Shown here in pieces: positions 33,913-44,470 of a stretch of DNA of 64,000 bases (position 1 is its first letter; each line of letters opens with the position of its first letter). A model generated the notes under the pieces. It searched no databases, was not told the origin of the DNA, and saw only the letters and a list, made by a program, of their open reading frames with translations. The stretch covers positions 62,001 to 126,000 of the forward strand of contig BDDD01002058.1 in the NCBI GenBank assembly GCA_001972305.1. The letters are read 5' to 3'. The stretch is from Cephalotus follicularis (lineage: Eukaryota; Streptophyta; Magnoliopsida; Oxalidales; Cephalotaceae). The position numbers and the translations under genes are program-made.

Positions 33913-34313
33913 AGGCACAACTAGTCGACTGCCATGACAACCAGCCGACTGTTGAGGTTGAGTAGCCGACTGCCCAAGGATGAATAGCCGATTGGACCTT
34001 CAAAGAAACCCAGCACCTGGGACTTGCACTCCAGCCAGCCGGCTGCCTCATGCATCCAGTCGACTGCCATGACAATCCAGTCGACTGCCAAGGCTTTCCA
34101 GCAGACTGCCAAGAAGTGCACATCTCAACCAGTAGCTTCTGTAAATCCAATTTCAGCTCAACCAGCGGACTGGAACAGAGCACCAGTCGACTGCCAAGGC
34201 ACACAGTCGACTGCCCAGTCCATCCAGCCGACTGCCACTCTCCAACGGCTATAATTACAAATGCACAACATTTCTCCAGCCGACTGCAAGGAAAATCCAG
34301 CCGACTGGATTTG
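33913..34313 (+). promoter_or_regulatory. CAGYCGACTGCC palindrome array upstream of the L TATA box
   Basis: Fourteen units in about 400 bp: AGTCGACTGCC five times, AGCCGACTG(C/G) six times including one AGCCGATTGG, plus AGCCGGCTG, AGCAGACTG and AGCGGACTG. The core CAGTCGACTG is a perfect 10-bp palindrome; AGCCGAC variants also match the DRE/CRT core RCCGAC. The array ends 37 bp before the TATA box, a U3 enhancer position. Confidence 0.65.
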
Positions 34314-34349
34314 GTCTGAATGCTTAAAAATAGATCCATTGGAGGATCT

Positions 34350-34359
34350 CTATATAAAG
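34350..34359 (+). promoter_or_regulatory. TATA box of LTR L
   Basis: CTATATAAAG, preceded by the palindrome array and followed by an A-rich leader. It would mark the U3/R boundary about 30 bp downstream. Confidence 0.7.
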
Positions 34360-36276
34360 AAGAATGTGGTATCTTTACAAAAAAGACACAACAAGAGATA
34401 ACAAGACAATACACACTTCTTCCAAGCAACTCAAGAGCAATCCTACATCTTTCAAATCATATCCAAAGCTTGTAACTAGCTATCACTTTCATATCCAACC
34501 TTCAAGAGGTTATTGTAAACACAAACCAATCCTTTTCTATCATTCATTGTAAAAGAGGGGAGTGAACCCTTGTAAGGTGTTTGATTGATTTGCACCCAGA
34601 ACCCAAAATCAAGTGTAAGGTGGTTTGCTTTGATTTGTATCCGTAAGCCAAAAATCAAAGGTTGCTAGTGGTATCTAGTGGAATCTCAAGGGGTTCTTGA
34701 GAAAGTGGACGTAGGCACGGATTTTGCCGAACCACTATAAATCGTTTGCACACCCTCTATCCCTTATCTCTTTACTTACAATTGCATTATTTGTTCTTGT
34801 GTGATTGTTTTTAGTTTCATAGATTAATTTGTTAATTTCGCAAACAAATTTAGTTAACGGTTGCCATATACATTTCCAACAGTTGTTGTGGTCCCTTTAG
34901 TTAAACGGTGAGTTTCGTTTTTTTCTTGGCTTATAGGAGATGGGAAATTCCTCCTTCCTGCCGGGCGAGTCGTCCGGGGCGTTTACCCAGAGGGACGGGT
35001 CGCCACAGTGCCTCCGCGTCAGACTCGAGGTAGTGGCATGGGTAGGGGATGATGGGTCTCCCCAGCTAGAGGACGTGGTCAGGGTAGAGGAAGAGAGACC
35101 TCTTCACCACATGTGGATCAAGAACTGCCTCATGTTAGACCTAGTGTGCAGGCTAACCCTGGGATGGTTGAACAAGAGACTGGACCAGCTGTGGTAGCTG
35201 AGGTCCCAACAGCGCAGTCAGTAGCACATGTACCTCCTCTGATTGGTACAGATGGTCAAGCCGAGTGGATGCAGTTTGCTATGATGATAGCACAAGCTTT
35301 GAGTGGTTCTCGACCTCAGGCTTTACTGGTTGAACGTTTGTAACGTTTAGGTGCTGCAACCTTTGAGGGAACGGATGATCTAGTGGATGCAGAGGCATGG
35401 CTGAATCATCTTGAGATGCTCTTTGTACAGATGGGAGTTTCAGATGACTCACGCGTTGGACTTTCCGTCTTCTTGGTAAGGAAGAATGCTCTTCGTTGGT
35501 GGGAAGCTCTCCAAGCCGGGCATACTGATGTTGCTATGATCACTTGGGATGTTTTCAAGCGAGAGTTTTGTTAGTACTTCTTCCCGGCTACCTTCGTGAA
35601 GGGGAAGAGGAGAGAGTTTCTGCATTTGCATCAAGGGGGTATGACCGTGACCTAGAATGAATACCACTTTATGGAATCGTCTCATTTTGCTCCAGCTTTG
35701 GTTGCAGACCAAGAGGAGAGGCGTGAGAAATTCTTGGATGGGTTGAATCCCGAGGTGAGACATAATGTGGCAGCAACCAACTGGATTGTCTTTGGAGATA
35801 TTGTGGAATCTGCCAAGAGGGTTGAGCAGAGTATTATGGAGCAGAGGAATCGCCAGGAAATGGGACAAAAGAGAGATGGACAGCAGGCTGCTCAAGGGGA
35901 GGGTTCCTCCCGAGGACAAGGGAAACGAAGGAAACGGTACACCAACCAGCAAGCTGACGGTGGAAACCGGGGATAGGCCAGGTCTGATGGCCAGGGGACG
36001 TTTTCTCCACAGCAGACGAATCCTCCTACAGCCAGTGGTGCGCAACAGAGCAGGCACTAGAGTTCATCAGTTTCTCAACAGCCTCCCAAGTGCCAGAAGT
36101 GTGGTCGCTTCCACTTTGGCAACTGCAAGACAGATACCCGTGAATGTTTCCAGTGTGGCCAAGTTGGACACTTCAAGAGGAATTATCCATAAGCCCAGCA
36201 GACCACGACGACACCTAGATCAACTGCTTCTTACATACAACCTGTTGGAGCTAGAGGTGGATCAACGGCTTCGCAA

Positions 36277-37746
36277 GTGGGATCATCCAAGGCTGGTGGA
36301 AGTCGTCAACAGGGTAGACCAGCGACAACAACTAGAGTCTATGCTCTGAACAGAGAAGATGCTCTCGGATCCGCGGGCGTGGCTATAGGTAAGGTTCTTA
36401 TCTTCGACAGAGATGCCATGGTTTTGTTTGACACAGGAGCCTCTTTATCCTTTGTTGTCCATGCATTTTGCATACATGCATGTGGAGTGTTGAGTTCCTT
36501 GGACGAAGAGATTACTGTATCTGTTCCTATGGGCCAGACTTACCATGTAGGACAAGTCTACAGAGGTCGTGATGTTGTGATTAAGGAACGGAGTTTTGTA
36601 GCCGACCTTATTCCCTTCAAGATTGAGGACTTTGATGCCATCCTGGGCATGGATTGGCTGGTAAGGCACCGAGCAATGGTCGATTGTTCGAGTAAGGTTG
36701 TTTCCTTTTGCTTACCCAACGAGTCAGGCATGGAGCTAGTTTGCGAGCAACGCATGGCACCTCTGAAGTTGATCTCGGCTATGGCTGCACGTAAGGCTTT
36801 GGGTAAAGGTGCGCAAGGATTCTTAACTAATGTGGTGGATACTTGGATGACTAAGCCAGAGGTAGGGGACATACCCGTGGTTTGTGAATTTCCCGATGTC
36901 TTCCCCGATGAGTTACCAGGTCTTCCTCCACACAGGGAAATAGACTTTGAGATCGAGTTGATCCCAGGTGCGGCTCCTATATCCCTTGCTCCTTACCGCA
37001 TGGCACCTGTAGTGTTGAAAGAGCTTAAGGTACAGTTGGAAGAATTGTTGGATAAAGGATTTATCGGACCCAGTAGTTCTCCATGGGGTGCTCCGGTCTT
37101 GTTTGTAAAGAAGAAGGATGGAGCTATGCACTTGTGTATCGACTATAGGCAACTCAACAAGGTTACTATGCGTAACAAGTATCCATTTCCAGGGATAGAT
37201 GACTTGTTTGATCAGTTGCGAGATGACTGTGTGTTCTCTAAGATAGATCTTCGGTCTGGATATCACCAGTTGAAGGTGAAGGAAGAGGCTGTTCCGAAGA
37301 CAGCCTTCAGATCTCGTTATGGTCTCTATGAGTTCTTAGTTATGCCGTTGGGTTTAACCAATGCACCGACCATTTTCATGGATTTGATGAATCGTGTGTT
37401 CCAACCCTTCTTGGACACCTTTGTGGTGGTGTTCATAGACGCCGTGATGGTATACTCGCGAAGTATGGCTGAGCACGAGGAACACCTGAGGATTGGTTTG
37501 CAGACCTTGAGGAACCATGAGCTGTATGCTAAGCTCAGTAAGTGTGAGTTTTGGTTGGACAGGGTTGTGTTTTTGGGCCATGTGATCTAGGGCTAGTGTG
37601 TTGAAGTGGACCCGAGGAAGGTTGAAGCTGTGTTAGCCTGGGAAAGACCCAACAGTGTACCTGAAGTGCGCAGTTTCCTTGGTCTTGCTGGCTATTACAG
37701 AAGATTCGTGGAGGTATTCTTGGCAATAGTGGCTCCTTTGTTGTAG
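36277..37746 (+). pseudogene. Element E protease and reverse transcriptase
   Basis: Open from 36277 to 37587. Protease active site DTGA ([15 protein letters not shown]), [18 protein letters not shown], and the linker [21 protein letters not shown] has [53 protein letters not shown] and [20 protein letters not shown]. The catalytic box reads FIDA: the second aspartate codon is GCC (37441-37443), so polymerase activity would be lost independently of the stops. TAG codons at 37588, 37594 and 37744; the frame is unchanged through [15 protein letters not shown]. Confidence 0.92.
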
Positions 37747-38379
37747 TTGACAAGGAAGGATGTGAAGTTCGTTTGGTCAGAGCACTGTGAGAAGAGCTTC
37801 CAAACGCTGAAGGATAAGTTGACGCCAGCTCCGGTTTTGAGCCTTCCTTCTCCAGGGGTTGGTTTTGTGGTGAACAGTGATGCTTCTTTGCACGACCTTG
37901 GTTGTGTGTTGATGCAACAAAGGAAGGTTATTGCCTATGCTTCTCGGCAGTTGAAGGTTCATGAGCTCAATTACCCGACACATGACTTGGAGTTGGCTGC
38001 GGTGGTGTTTGATTTGAAGATATGGCGTCACTATTTGTATGGTGAGGTCTGCTAGATCTTTACTGACCACCAGAGTTTGAAGTATTTGTCTTCTCAACCA
38101 CATTTGAACATGAGGCAGAGGAGATGGATCGAGCTCATCAAGGATTATGATTATACCATCGAGTATCATCCTGGTAAGGTCAACGTGGTTGCTGATGCGT
38201 TGAGTAGGAATTCCTCCGCTTCCTTGGCTCATGTACGGTTGGTTTACTTGCCAATGTTGGAACAGTTGAGGTCCTTGAGGGCAGAGCTGTCTGCCGAGGA
38301 CAGTGGAGCAGTGTTGGCTTCTCTGCAAGTGAGGTCTGTTTGGGAAGAGCAGATCCAGGGATTTCAAGACAAGGACTAG
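37747..38379 (+). pseudogene. Element E RNase H
   Basis: In frame with [22 protein letters not shown], then [16 protein letters not shown], where the first Asp is kept, [23 protein letters not shown] at 38053-38055, [20 protein letters not shown], and [15 protein letters not shown] at 38377 ends the segment in the tether to integrase. Confidence 0.9.
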
Positions 38380-39789
38380 AGGTTGGCCAAGTTGTTGAAA
38401 CAAGTCAGAGAGGGTTCTCGGACTGACTTCCATATCAGGGGTGAGGGTGCTCTGATGTTTGGAGAGAGGATATGTGTGCCACATGTCGAGACGATCAAGC
38501 AGGAGATCCTAGAAGAAGCTCATCGTTCTCTTTGGTCAATGCATCCTGGAAGTACCAAGATGTATCGTGACCTAAGGCAGTCTTTTTGGTGGTGGGGCAT
38601 GAAGCGTGAGATTGCCAGGTTTGTGGCAAGGTGCTTGACATGCCAGTAGGTGAAGGCTGAGCGAAAGAAGCCTTCAGGTCTTCTTCAACCGCTTCCTATT
38701 CCAGTGTGGAAATGGGACAACATATCGATGGACTTTGTCCCTGGTTTTCCTCGGACGAGGAGTAAGCATGATGCAATATGGGTGATTGTTGATCGTTTGA
38801 CCAAGTCTGCTCACTTCATACCTATAAGGAAGGACTTCGGTTTGGACAAGTTAGCTTGGTTGTATGTGGACGGTGTGATCAAGTTGCATGGGATCCCCAG
38901 CAGCATTATTTCGGATAGAGACCCGAGGTTCACATCAAGATTCTGGAGGAGCTTGCATAGGACGTTGGGTATGGAGTTGCGACTCAGTACGGCGTACCAT
39001 CCTCAGACCGATGGGTAGTCTAAGCGTGCTATCCAGATTCTTGAGGACATGTTGAGAGCATGTGTCATGGATTTCCGGGGAAGTTGGAATGACCATTTGA
39101 CTTTGATCGAGTTCGCCTACAACAACAGCCACCAGGCGAGCATTGGTATGGTTCCTTATGAGGTGTTGTACGGCAAACATTGTCAAACTCCTTTGTGTTG
39201 GAATGAGGTGGGAGAACGCCAGTTGCTAGGACCAGAGTTGGTACAAGACGCAGCAGAGAAGGTGATCCTAGACCGTTTGCGTGCGGCCCAGAATAGGCAG
39301 AAGAGCTACGCAGACAAACGCCATAAGGACTTGGAATTCTTTGTAGGTGACAAGGTTTTCCTCAGAGTATCACCTTACACGAGGATTGTTCATTTTGGCA
39401 AACGTGCGAAGCTTAGCCCAAGGTACATAGGTCCCTTTGAGGTTGTGGAAAGGATCGGACTAGTGGCTTATCGTCTGGCATTGCCTTAGGGGATGGCTAG
39501 GGTGCATGACGTGTTCCATGTATCTGTGATGAGGAAATACGTTGTTGATCCTTCCCATGTGTTAACCGAGCCAGTGGTGTTGTCTGAAGAAGATTTACCA
39601 GTGTTGGCTTATGAGGAATCCCCAGAGCAGATCTTAGACCGAAGAGAACAGGTTTTGAGGAGCAAGACCATTCCCTTGGTGAAGATCTTGTGGAGAAACC
39701 ATGTAGCATAAGAGGCTACCTGGGAACGTGAGGACCAGATGAGGGAGCGTTACCCTTACATGTTCCCTGGACCAGAGCTGGAATTTTGA
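38380..39789 (+). pseudogene. Element E integrase with chromodomain-like tail
   Basis: In frame throughout. Zinc domain HPGSTKMYRDLRQSFWWWGM ... CLTCQ, TAG 38647 (Gln in A), core MDFVPGFPRTRSKHDAIWV, SSIISDRDPRFTSRFW, TAYHPQTDG, TAG 39016 (Gln in A), LEDMLRACVMDFRGSWND, then QKSYADKRHKDLEFFVGDKV, YIGPFEVVERIGLVAYRLAL, TAG 39487, HDVFHVSVMRKYVVDPSH, QILDRREQVLRSKTIPLVKI, TAA 39709 and the closing ATWEREDQMRERYPYM. True end TGA 39787-39789. The tail is the reduced chromodomain also seen in C and D. Confidence 0.92.
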
Positions 39790-39803
39790 GGACAAAATTC
39801 CTT

Positions 39804-39816
39804 AAAGGAGAGAGGA
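39804..39816 (+). other. Element E polypurine tract
   Basis: AAAGGAGAGAGGA directly before the 3' LTR start TGCAACGACTCGC. Confidence 0.88.
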
Positions 39817-42261
39817 TGCAACGACTCGCATTAATTTTGGGAAAATTGATGTTTGGGCTTGGGGGAAATTTTTTTTTCTTTTCTCCATGGTTGTGGTTGG
39901 CTTGGGCTCTTTTTCTTGGGTAAGTGTTTGTTGGCTTTGGGCTTGGTGGAGGCCCAGTGTTTTATGATGGATTAAGAGATAAGAAATATGTGTTTAGTTG
40001 GTATTGGGATGTGTGCAAAGCTTGCCTAGGAAGCTTAACAGTTGACTTTCGGCAGATATCATATCCATCTTTTCACGCCTGAAGAAGCATTTGGGAGAGT
40101 GAGCTTTCATCTTTCGTCTTTCTTTTGAAGCTTTGAGCGCTTTTTGAGGTTGGGACTTTCTTTCACCCGTCTACGCGTCTAGCAGGTGAGTGTCCTCCTC
40201 AGTACGTTTTGGTGCGTCGCATGGTTGGCGCAGGCACGACCTTTGAGGTCGAGGAAGAGCTTTGCCTTGGATTTCATGGATGTATGTGGTTCATACATAG
40301 CTTCAGAGATGTTGTTCATGGTAGCTAAGGGTTGTTGTGAGTTGGTCTTGCAGAGGAAGATCTAGGCACGAAGCCCGCACAACAAGGAAGCTAGCTGAAG
40401 AAGGTACTGATACTAGTGAGTGGGATGTTATTCTTTCTATCAATTGATAACTAAGAGTTATTGTTTATATGCCCTTCCATGATATTATCTTTGACTAGGA
40501 TTTCTTCTCCTGTCATCTTGTTGATTTTGCATGTGAATACTGTTGTTTTCGAGCTGATGGCTCAACGCCAGGGTTGAACTTGTTGTTTCCCCTTTCTGTT
40601 TAAGTATTCATGCTTTATTTAATATCATGTGTTGTTGTCCTCGGGTACTGGTTACTGGGTGCTGGTTACTTAGTTATGTATGAGATTGTCAGCACGAGAT
40701 GGTCTAAGTGGTGATACACTTACCTCTGAGCCGAGGTTCTCCTCTATTATCTCGTCAAGGGTGGAGCTGAGCGGTGATTCGCGGGCCCTTTTGACAATAT
40801 TAACACTATGTGATTGCCGACGAGGTAGCTTCTCAATCGAGGTTCACCTGGTGTAGCGCTGAGCTCGTGATGGCCGACAGGGGTGGGCTTGCGTAGCCCC
40901 TCGATCGAGGTTCTTGTAGTGAGGTGCGTCAACGTGTACTTTGCCGTGGGAGGAGAGCTTGTGTAGCCCTTCTACCGATGTTCATACGGTACTCTGGAAG
41001 TGAGTATCTATATGCGTATATGAGAGATGTGTTCAGTCCTGTAGCACATGACCGCGTTGATAGGACGTCAACGCAGTTGTTATTTATGCTGCCGAGGTGG
41101 TTCCGACTATGAAAGTGTGTGAGTTTGATGTGTGCATGTGCGTGTGTGGAATGTGCTTGTGATTGATACAGTACCAGTAGTCCCCTTGAGAATTTTTGAT
41201 CCTTAGAGTTGATCTTTTGTTGATCCTTGGATCCCTGGCATGTTCTGACATACAAACTGTTGTTTATCTTCTTTCCTTGAGGTCGGTCATTGAGTTGGTA
41301 GCTCTGGCGTCTCCTCGGGCTTTCTTTTTTATTGATATCCTTGTATATTTTCACCCCTGCCTTGTTTTGTTGAGCAGTGGATATGGGTTGTCCCCGGCCC
41401 AGTTGGGGCAGGGCACGTTCACCTTGACTCTTGGCACCCCGATGAAAGTGGGTCGCCCAGGATTTTCCTTGATCTTACTCACTAGTCAGTTGGACTAATC
41501 CCCTCTCAGTTTTGTGTGCCCAGGATATTCCTTGATCTTACTCACTAGTCAGTTGGACTAATCCCCTCTCAGTTTTGTGTGCAGAGGGAGCAGGGTAGCA
41601 GTGTTCTTGCGATCCACTAAGGACAGCGTGTTGAGTGAGGTAGACGCCAGACGCAGCAACTTAGATGGCTCCTAGGCCACGAACACCTTCATGCATTGGG
41701 GACATTCTTGGGAGTGTTGTTGTATAGATTTTGTTAATGTCTATGCCTTGTAACCCTTTGTTGTAAACATGTGTTTTACTCTTGGTTGTTGTGCGTCCTT
41801 GACTTTTTGCCCGGGACCATGTATATAATTCATTCTCTTGTTTTATATACTTGTTGTTTGAGCTGTTTTCCCAGCCTTGGCGCTGTTTTTGCTAAGTGTT
41901 TGGGTGTGCAGGGACGACGTACGAGTTCGGGGGTTGTTTGACCCTGGGCAGAGGAGCAGGTCTCCCCAGCCCTGGCCTCGGTGAAACTTAAGTGTTTCTC
42001 CCCGGGCCCCTTTCATGCGTGGCACCTCTGCTGAGATGCCGGGGGAGGGGTGGCTTTGGTTGGTTGGTCAAACCTTAGGTTGACTTTACAGCTGGGTTGG
42101 TTAACCCTAAGCTGAGTTTGGTGGCGTCCCCGGGCATGCCGTAGGCGTTAAATAGGAGTAGGCAGTTTTCTTTAGTTTTGCCCGTCCTCCCGACCTCGGA
42201 CTAGCTTGGTCCCTGGAGAAGTTTTTGTGGGTGAGCCCTGGTGGATCCCCTGGGTACCTAG
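39817..42261 (+). repeat. Element E 3' LTR, left part
   Basis: Starts TGCAACGACTCGCATTAAT and is very close to 17922-20300. A 63-bp tandem duplication at about 41455-41580 (CCCAGGATTTTCCTTGATC ... TTTTGTGTG) is not present in the 5' LTR. Interrupted at CCTAG (42257-42261) by insertion K. No gene seen. Confidence 0.9.
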
Positions 42262-43719
42262 TGATGGAATCGGATAATCCGACTCCGGTCCCAAAATGGA
42301 CATAGGGTGAAAGAGTATAGAATAAAATTTTAAACAATCAATCATGCAGCGGAAAAACACCCTATATAACAAAACAAGTCCATAAGGGCACGTCCACAGA
42401 TCCCATGGATCACCACAACATCAACATAATTGAATTGGTATCACCATTGCATCCAATGGTGACACACAAACATGGCAAGAAGAAGAGGGGGCCAAAGGTT
42501 ATACCAGTGGGTGTTGGCTCCTACGTTCTTTGCCGGTACAAGCTTGAGTAGATTCCCTTTGATCTTCTCCAAGCTTCAGGTACAGCAGGTAGTTCTTCCA
42601 GCAAACTCCAAGAGCTAGAACTCACTCACTCTCTCACTTAGCTTAGAAAAGGAGTATTGATTATGACCAATGAAATCAGTAATCAATCCACCCTAGATAA
42701 GCCTTGCTTGGTGTATAATAATGAAGGGAACACACACTTGCAGAGAAGAATTCGTAGTCCAATTGCCCAGCAAAAGTCTCAACCTCTCATCTAACTCTAA
42801 TCTGCAGGAATGCTTAATATTAGCCACTGATCATCTCTCTCCCAATCTCCCATTTACTCAGAATCATGGTCTTCACTCCCTTGGAGTCCGAAGCCATGAT
42901 TCCCATGTTTCTGAAACGTGCAAGAACGGGAGTTGGGTGCTGGAAACGAGGGAGAGATCGTGCCCACGATTTGAGCTCGTGCATAGGTTGCACGTTCTGC
43001 TCAAAGACGTCGACGCCTTTCAAAAAAGACGTCGACTCCTTTGCAACGTGGCACTAAAACACATCGATGCTTTCTAAAAGACAACAACGTTTTTATCAGG
43101 GATCCGCGTTGATGTCTTTCTAAAAGACGTCGACGCCTTCTGGCTAGTAAAGCACAAAAAGTCTAACTCCTTTAGTGTAACGCCCCCGATCCGAGTCCAC
43201 TTTATGCTCAAAACGAATATCGGGGATCCGGTGCGTTACGTGGGGTGAAACCTTCAATCCTTTAACAATCATACTTAATTGCTATGATCTATAAATAACT
43301 TGATATACTAAACCTTAAAATTTTATACTCTTATTTAAATCATCATACATCATTATAGTCAACATCTTACATCTTCACAGGATCTATTAAAGGACATAAT
43401 ACAGCGGAAAATATTAGTTTATAATGTCATAAACTATTACACAAACTATATTCGTAACATAATTCGTAAAATAATTTCCTTCCGAAATATCACTTATGAG
43501 CTCCTGCCATCCATGCCAGGCATCCAACCTTATGTCGGGGCATCACTAGTATAAGTAGGTAATTAAATAAACTACTTCAATTATGTGATAAAATACAAGT
43601 GATATAGCCATAACAAATTTAGCACACATCATATATATAAAAGAATAAGATTGTTCCATACATGGTAAGATATAACATGACAACCCATCTAATGGCTTGT
43701 CGGGTCACTATATCTAACA
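42262..43719. mobile_element. Insertion K: composite LTR-like sequence
   Basis: 1458 bp bounded by TGATGGAATC and TATCTAACA, flanked by CCTAG (42257-42261) and CCTGG (43720-43724), a target duplication with one mismatch. It interrupts E LTR sequence that is continuous at 20310-20335. Inside, a second LTR-like start TGTAACGCCCCCG occurs at 43176, so K may combine two LTR pieces. The first piece holds five GTCGACGCC/GATGTC motifs at 43006-43132. No primer site, no coding domain recognised. Family unknown. Confidence 0.65.
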
Positions 43720-43724
43720 CCTGG

Positions 43725-44465
43725 CCTGGGTGAGATTTCATCTCCGTAGTGTAGTTCGAGTGTTAGTGGGACCTCGGGTAGTGGTCCCAAAATTGGCGTT
43801 TGTCCCTGGGCCCTTGTGTTGATCCCAGGCTTAGCCTTTTGTTAAACGTAGTCGTTTTCTTGTGCTCAGGCATAACCTTGTTTCTATGGGTCATGCCCTG
43901 GGGAGGACATGTCCGAAGTGTTTGTCCAATGAGGACATGCCCGAGGGTGGTTCGTTCGGGGAAGGCATGTCTTAGGATAGGGTGAAGGCCTGGCCTGTGC
44001 TATGTCATGTTGTGTGTGTTCCCTATTAGTTAAACGTTGCGTTCGCTAAGTGGGTGTTATATGTGTTCCCCTTAGTTAAACGGTGCGTTTGCTAAGTAGG
44101 TGCTGTGCGTGTTTCCTTTAGTTAAACGGTGAGTTGTGGGAATGGTTTTAAGTAAGGGTTATTTTACAGTTTTACCCTTCCTTCTTTGTCCCTTCTTTGT
44201 CGTGTGTTTCTTCCGGAATGCGGGGCGTTTTTGGCTTTGAGGAGATGGGAAATTCCTCCTTCCTGCTCGGGCATTTCTTGTTTTTATGCCTTGGGTGTGT
44301 TTGGCCTGGGAAGCGTGGCTTTCCTCGGCTGCGTGTTTTTAACACCTGCCCTGGCCTTAGAGTTAGCCTTTGTTTGTTGTGGTTTGGGTTAGGGGTCCAG
44401 GTGGGGGATCCTTCGACCTGGCACGGCCGTCCTCCGGCAGGTGTGCCCAGGAATGGGGCGTGTTA
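43725..44465 (+). repeat. Element E 3' LTR, right part
   Basis: Continues after K at CCTGGGTGAGATTTCATCT, equivalent to 20328 onward plus 30602-30938. Contains the uninterrupted D target site. Ends GGGGCGTGTTA at 44465, followed by the E target duplication CTACC (44466-44470). Confidence 0.9.
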
Positions 44466-44470
44466 CTACC
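44466..44470. repeat. Target-site duplication of element E, right copy (CTACC)
   Basis: Identical to 17917-17921. Element C gag resumes with CACTCTGCC-type sequence right after it. Confidence 0.9.

Larger units (their letters stand above)
33744..34881 (+). mobile_element. Solo LTR L, Ty1/copia Sirevirus-like, with TATA box
   Basis: 1138 bp with termini TGTTGG ... CCAACA, the short inverted ends typical of copia LTRs. Target duplication GTTGT at 33739-33743 and 34882-34886 is perfect. A TATA box lies at 34350-34359 (CTATATAAAG). The 400 bp upstream of it hold 14 copies of a CAGYCGACTG-like palindrome. Sirevirus LTRs are known for repeated palindromic motifs upstream of TATA, which is why I favour that lineage. 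No coding region. Confidence 0.85.
31075..35007 (+). mobile_element. Solo LTR M of an E-related family, with L nested inside
   Basis: Colinear with the E LTR (TATGATGACCCGCATTAAT at the start against TGTAACGACCC; same order of blocks such as GTGATTGCCGAGGAGG, 32300-32400). It is more diverged from both E LTRs than they are from each other. About 180 bp near the end is deleted, joining CTCCTTCCTG to CGGGCGAGTC. It ends GTCGCCACA. Flanked by GTGCC at 31070-31074 and 35008-35012. No second LTR or internal region is present, so it is a solo LTR. It interrupts E gag immediately after the start codon. Confidence 0.82.
31067..36276 (+). pseudogene. Element E gag, split by solo LTR M after codon 2
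   Basis: ATG GTG CC at 31067-31074, then solo LTR M, then the repeated GTGCC at 35008 and CTCCGCGTCAG, so the frame is restored when M is removed. Gag reads GTDGQAEWMQFAMMIAQAL, LGAATFEGTDDLVDAEAWLN, RWWEALQ, TWDVFKREF, FAPALVADQEERREKFLDGL and the knuckle CFQCGQVGHFKRNY, whose final Cys is Tyr. In-frame stops: TGA 35050, TAA 35341, TAG 35572, 35653, 35974, 36058, and TAA 36190. B and D-type sisters show Gln at 35341, 35572 and 35653. No frameshift. Confidence 0.88.
17922..44465 (+). mobile_element. Element E: Ty3/gypsy retrotransposon carrying four nested insertions
   Basis: Plus-strand element with perfect 5-bp target duplication. Its own sequence is 5' LTR 17922-20724 plus 30602-30938, primer site 30945, leader, gag-pol start 31067-31074, gag-pol 35008-39789, polypurine tract, and 3' LTR 39817-42261 plus 43725-44465. 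Insertions are D in the 5' LTR, M (with L inside) after the gag start codon, and K in the 3' LTR. LTR lengths without insertions are about 3.13 and 3.19 kb, so the pairing is consistent. Gag is related to B and pol to A, C and D. Confidence 0.88.

Noticed and set aside
36558-36872. Antisense open frames over retrotransposon pol genes, here and elsewhere (for example 251-625, 37777-38484, 35449-36057 on the minus strand)
   Set aside because: They mirror conserved coding sequence on the other strand, have no recognisable domain and share its codon pattern.
31067-39789. TAG as a recoded sense codon in element E
   Set aside because: The same copy has a dead RT box (FIDA) and a broken zinc knuckle, and TAA and TGA also occur in frame. 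Decay is simpler.
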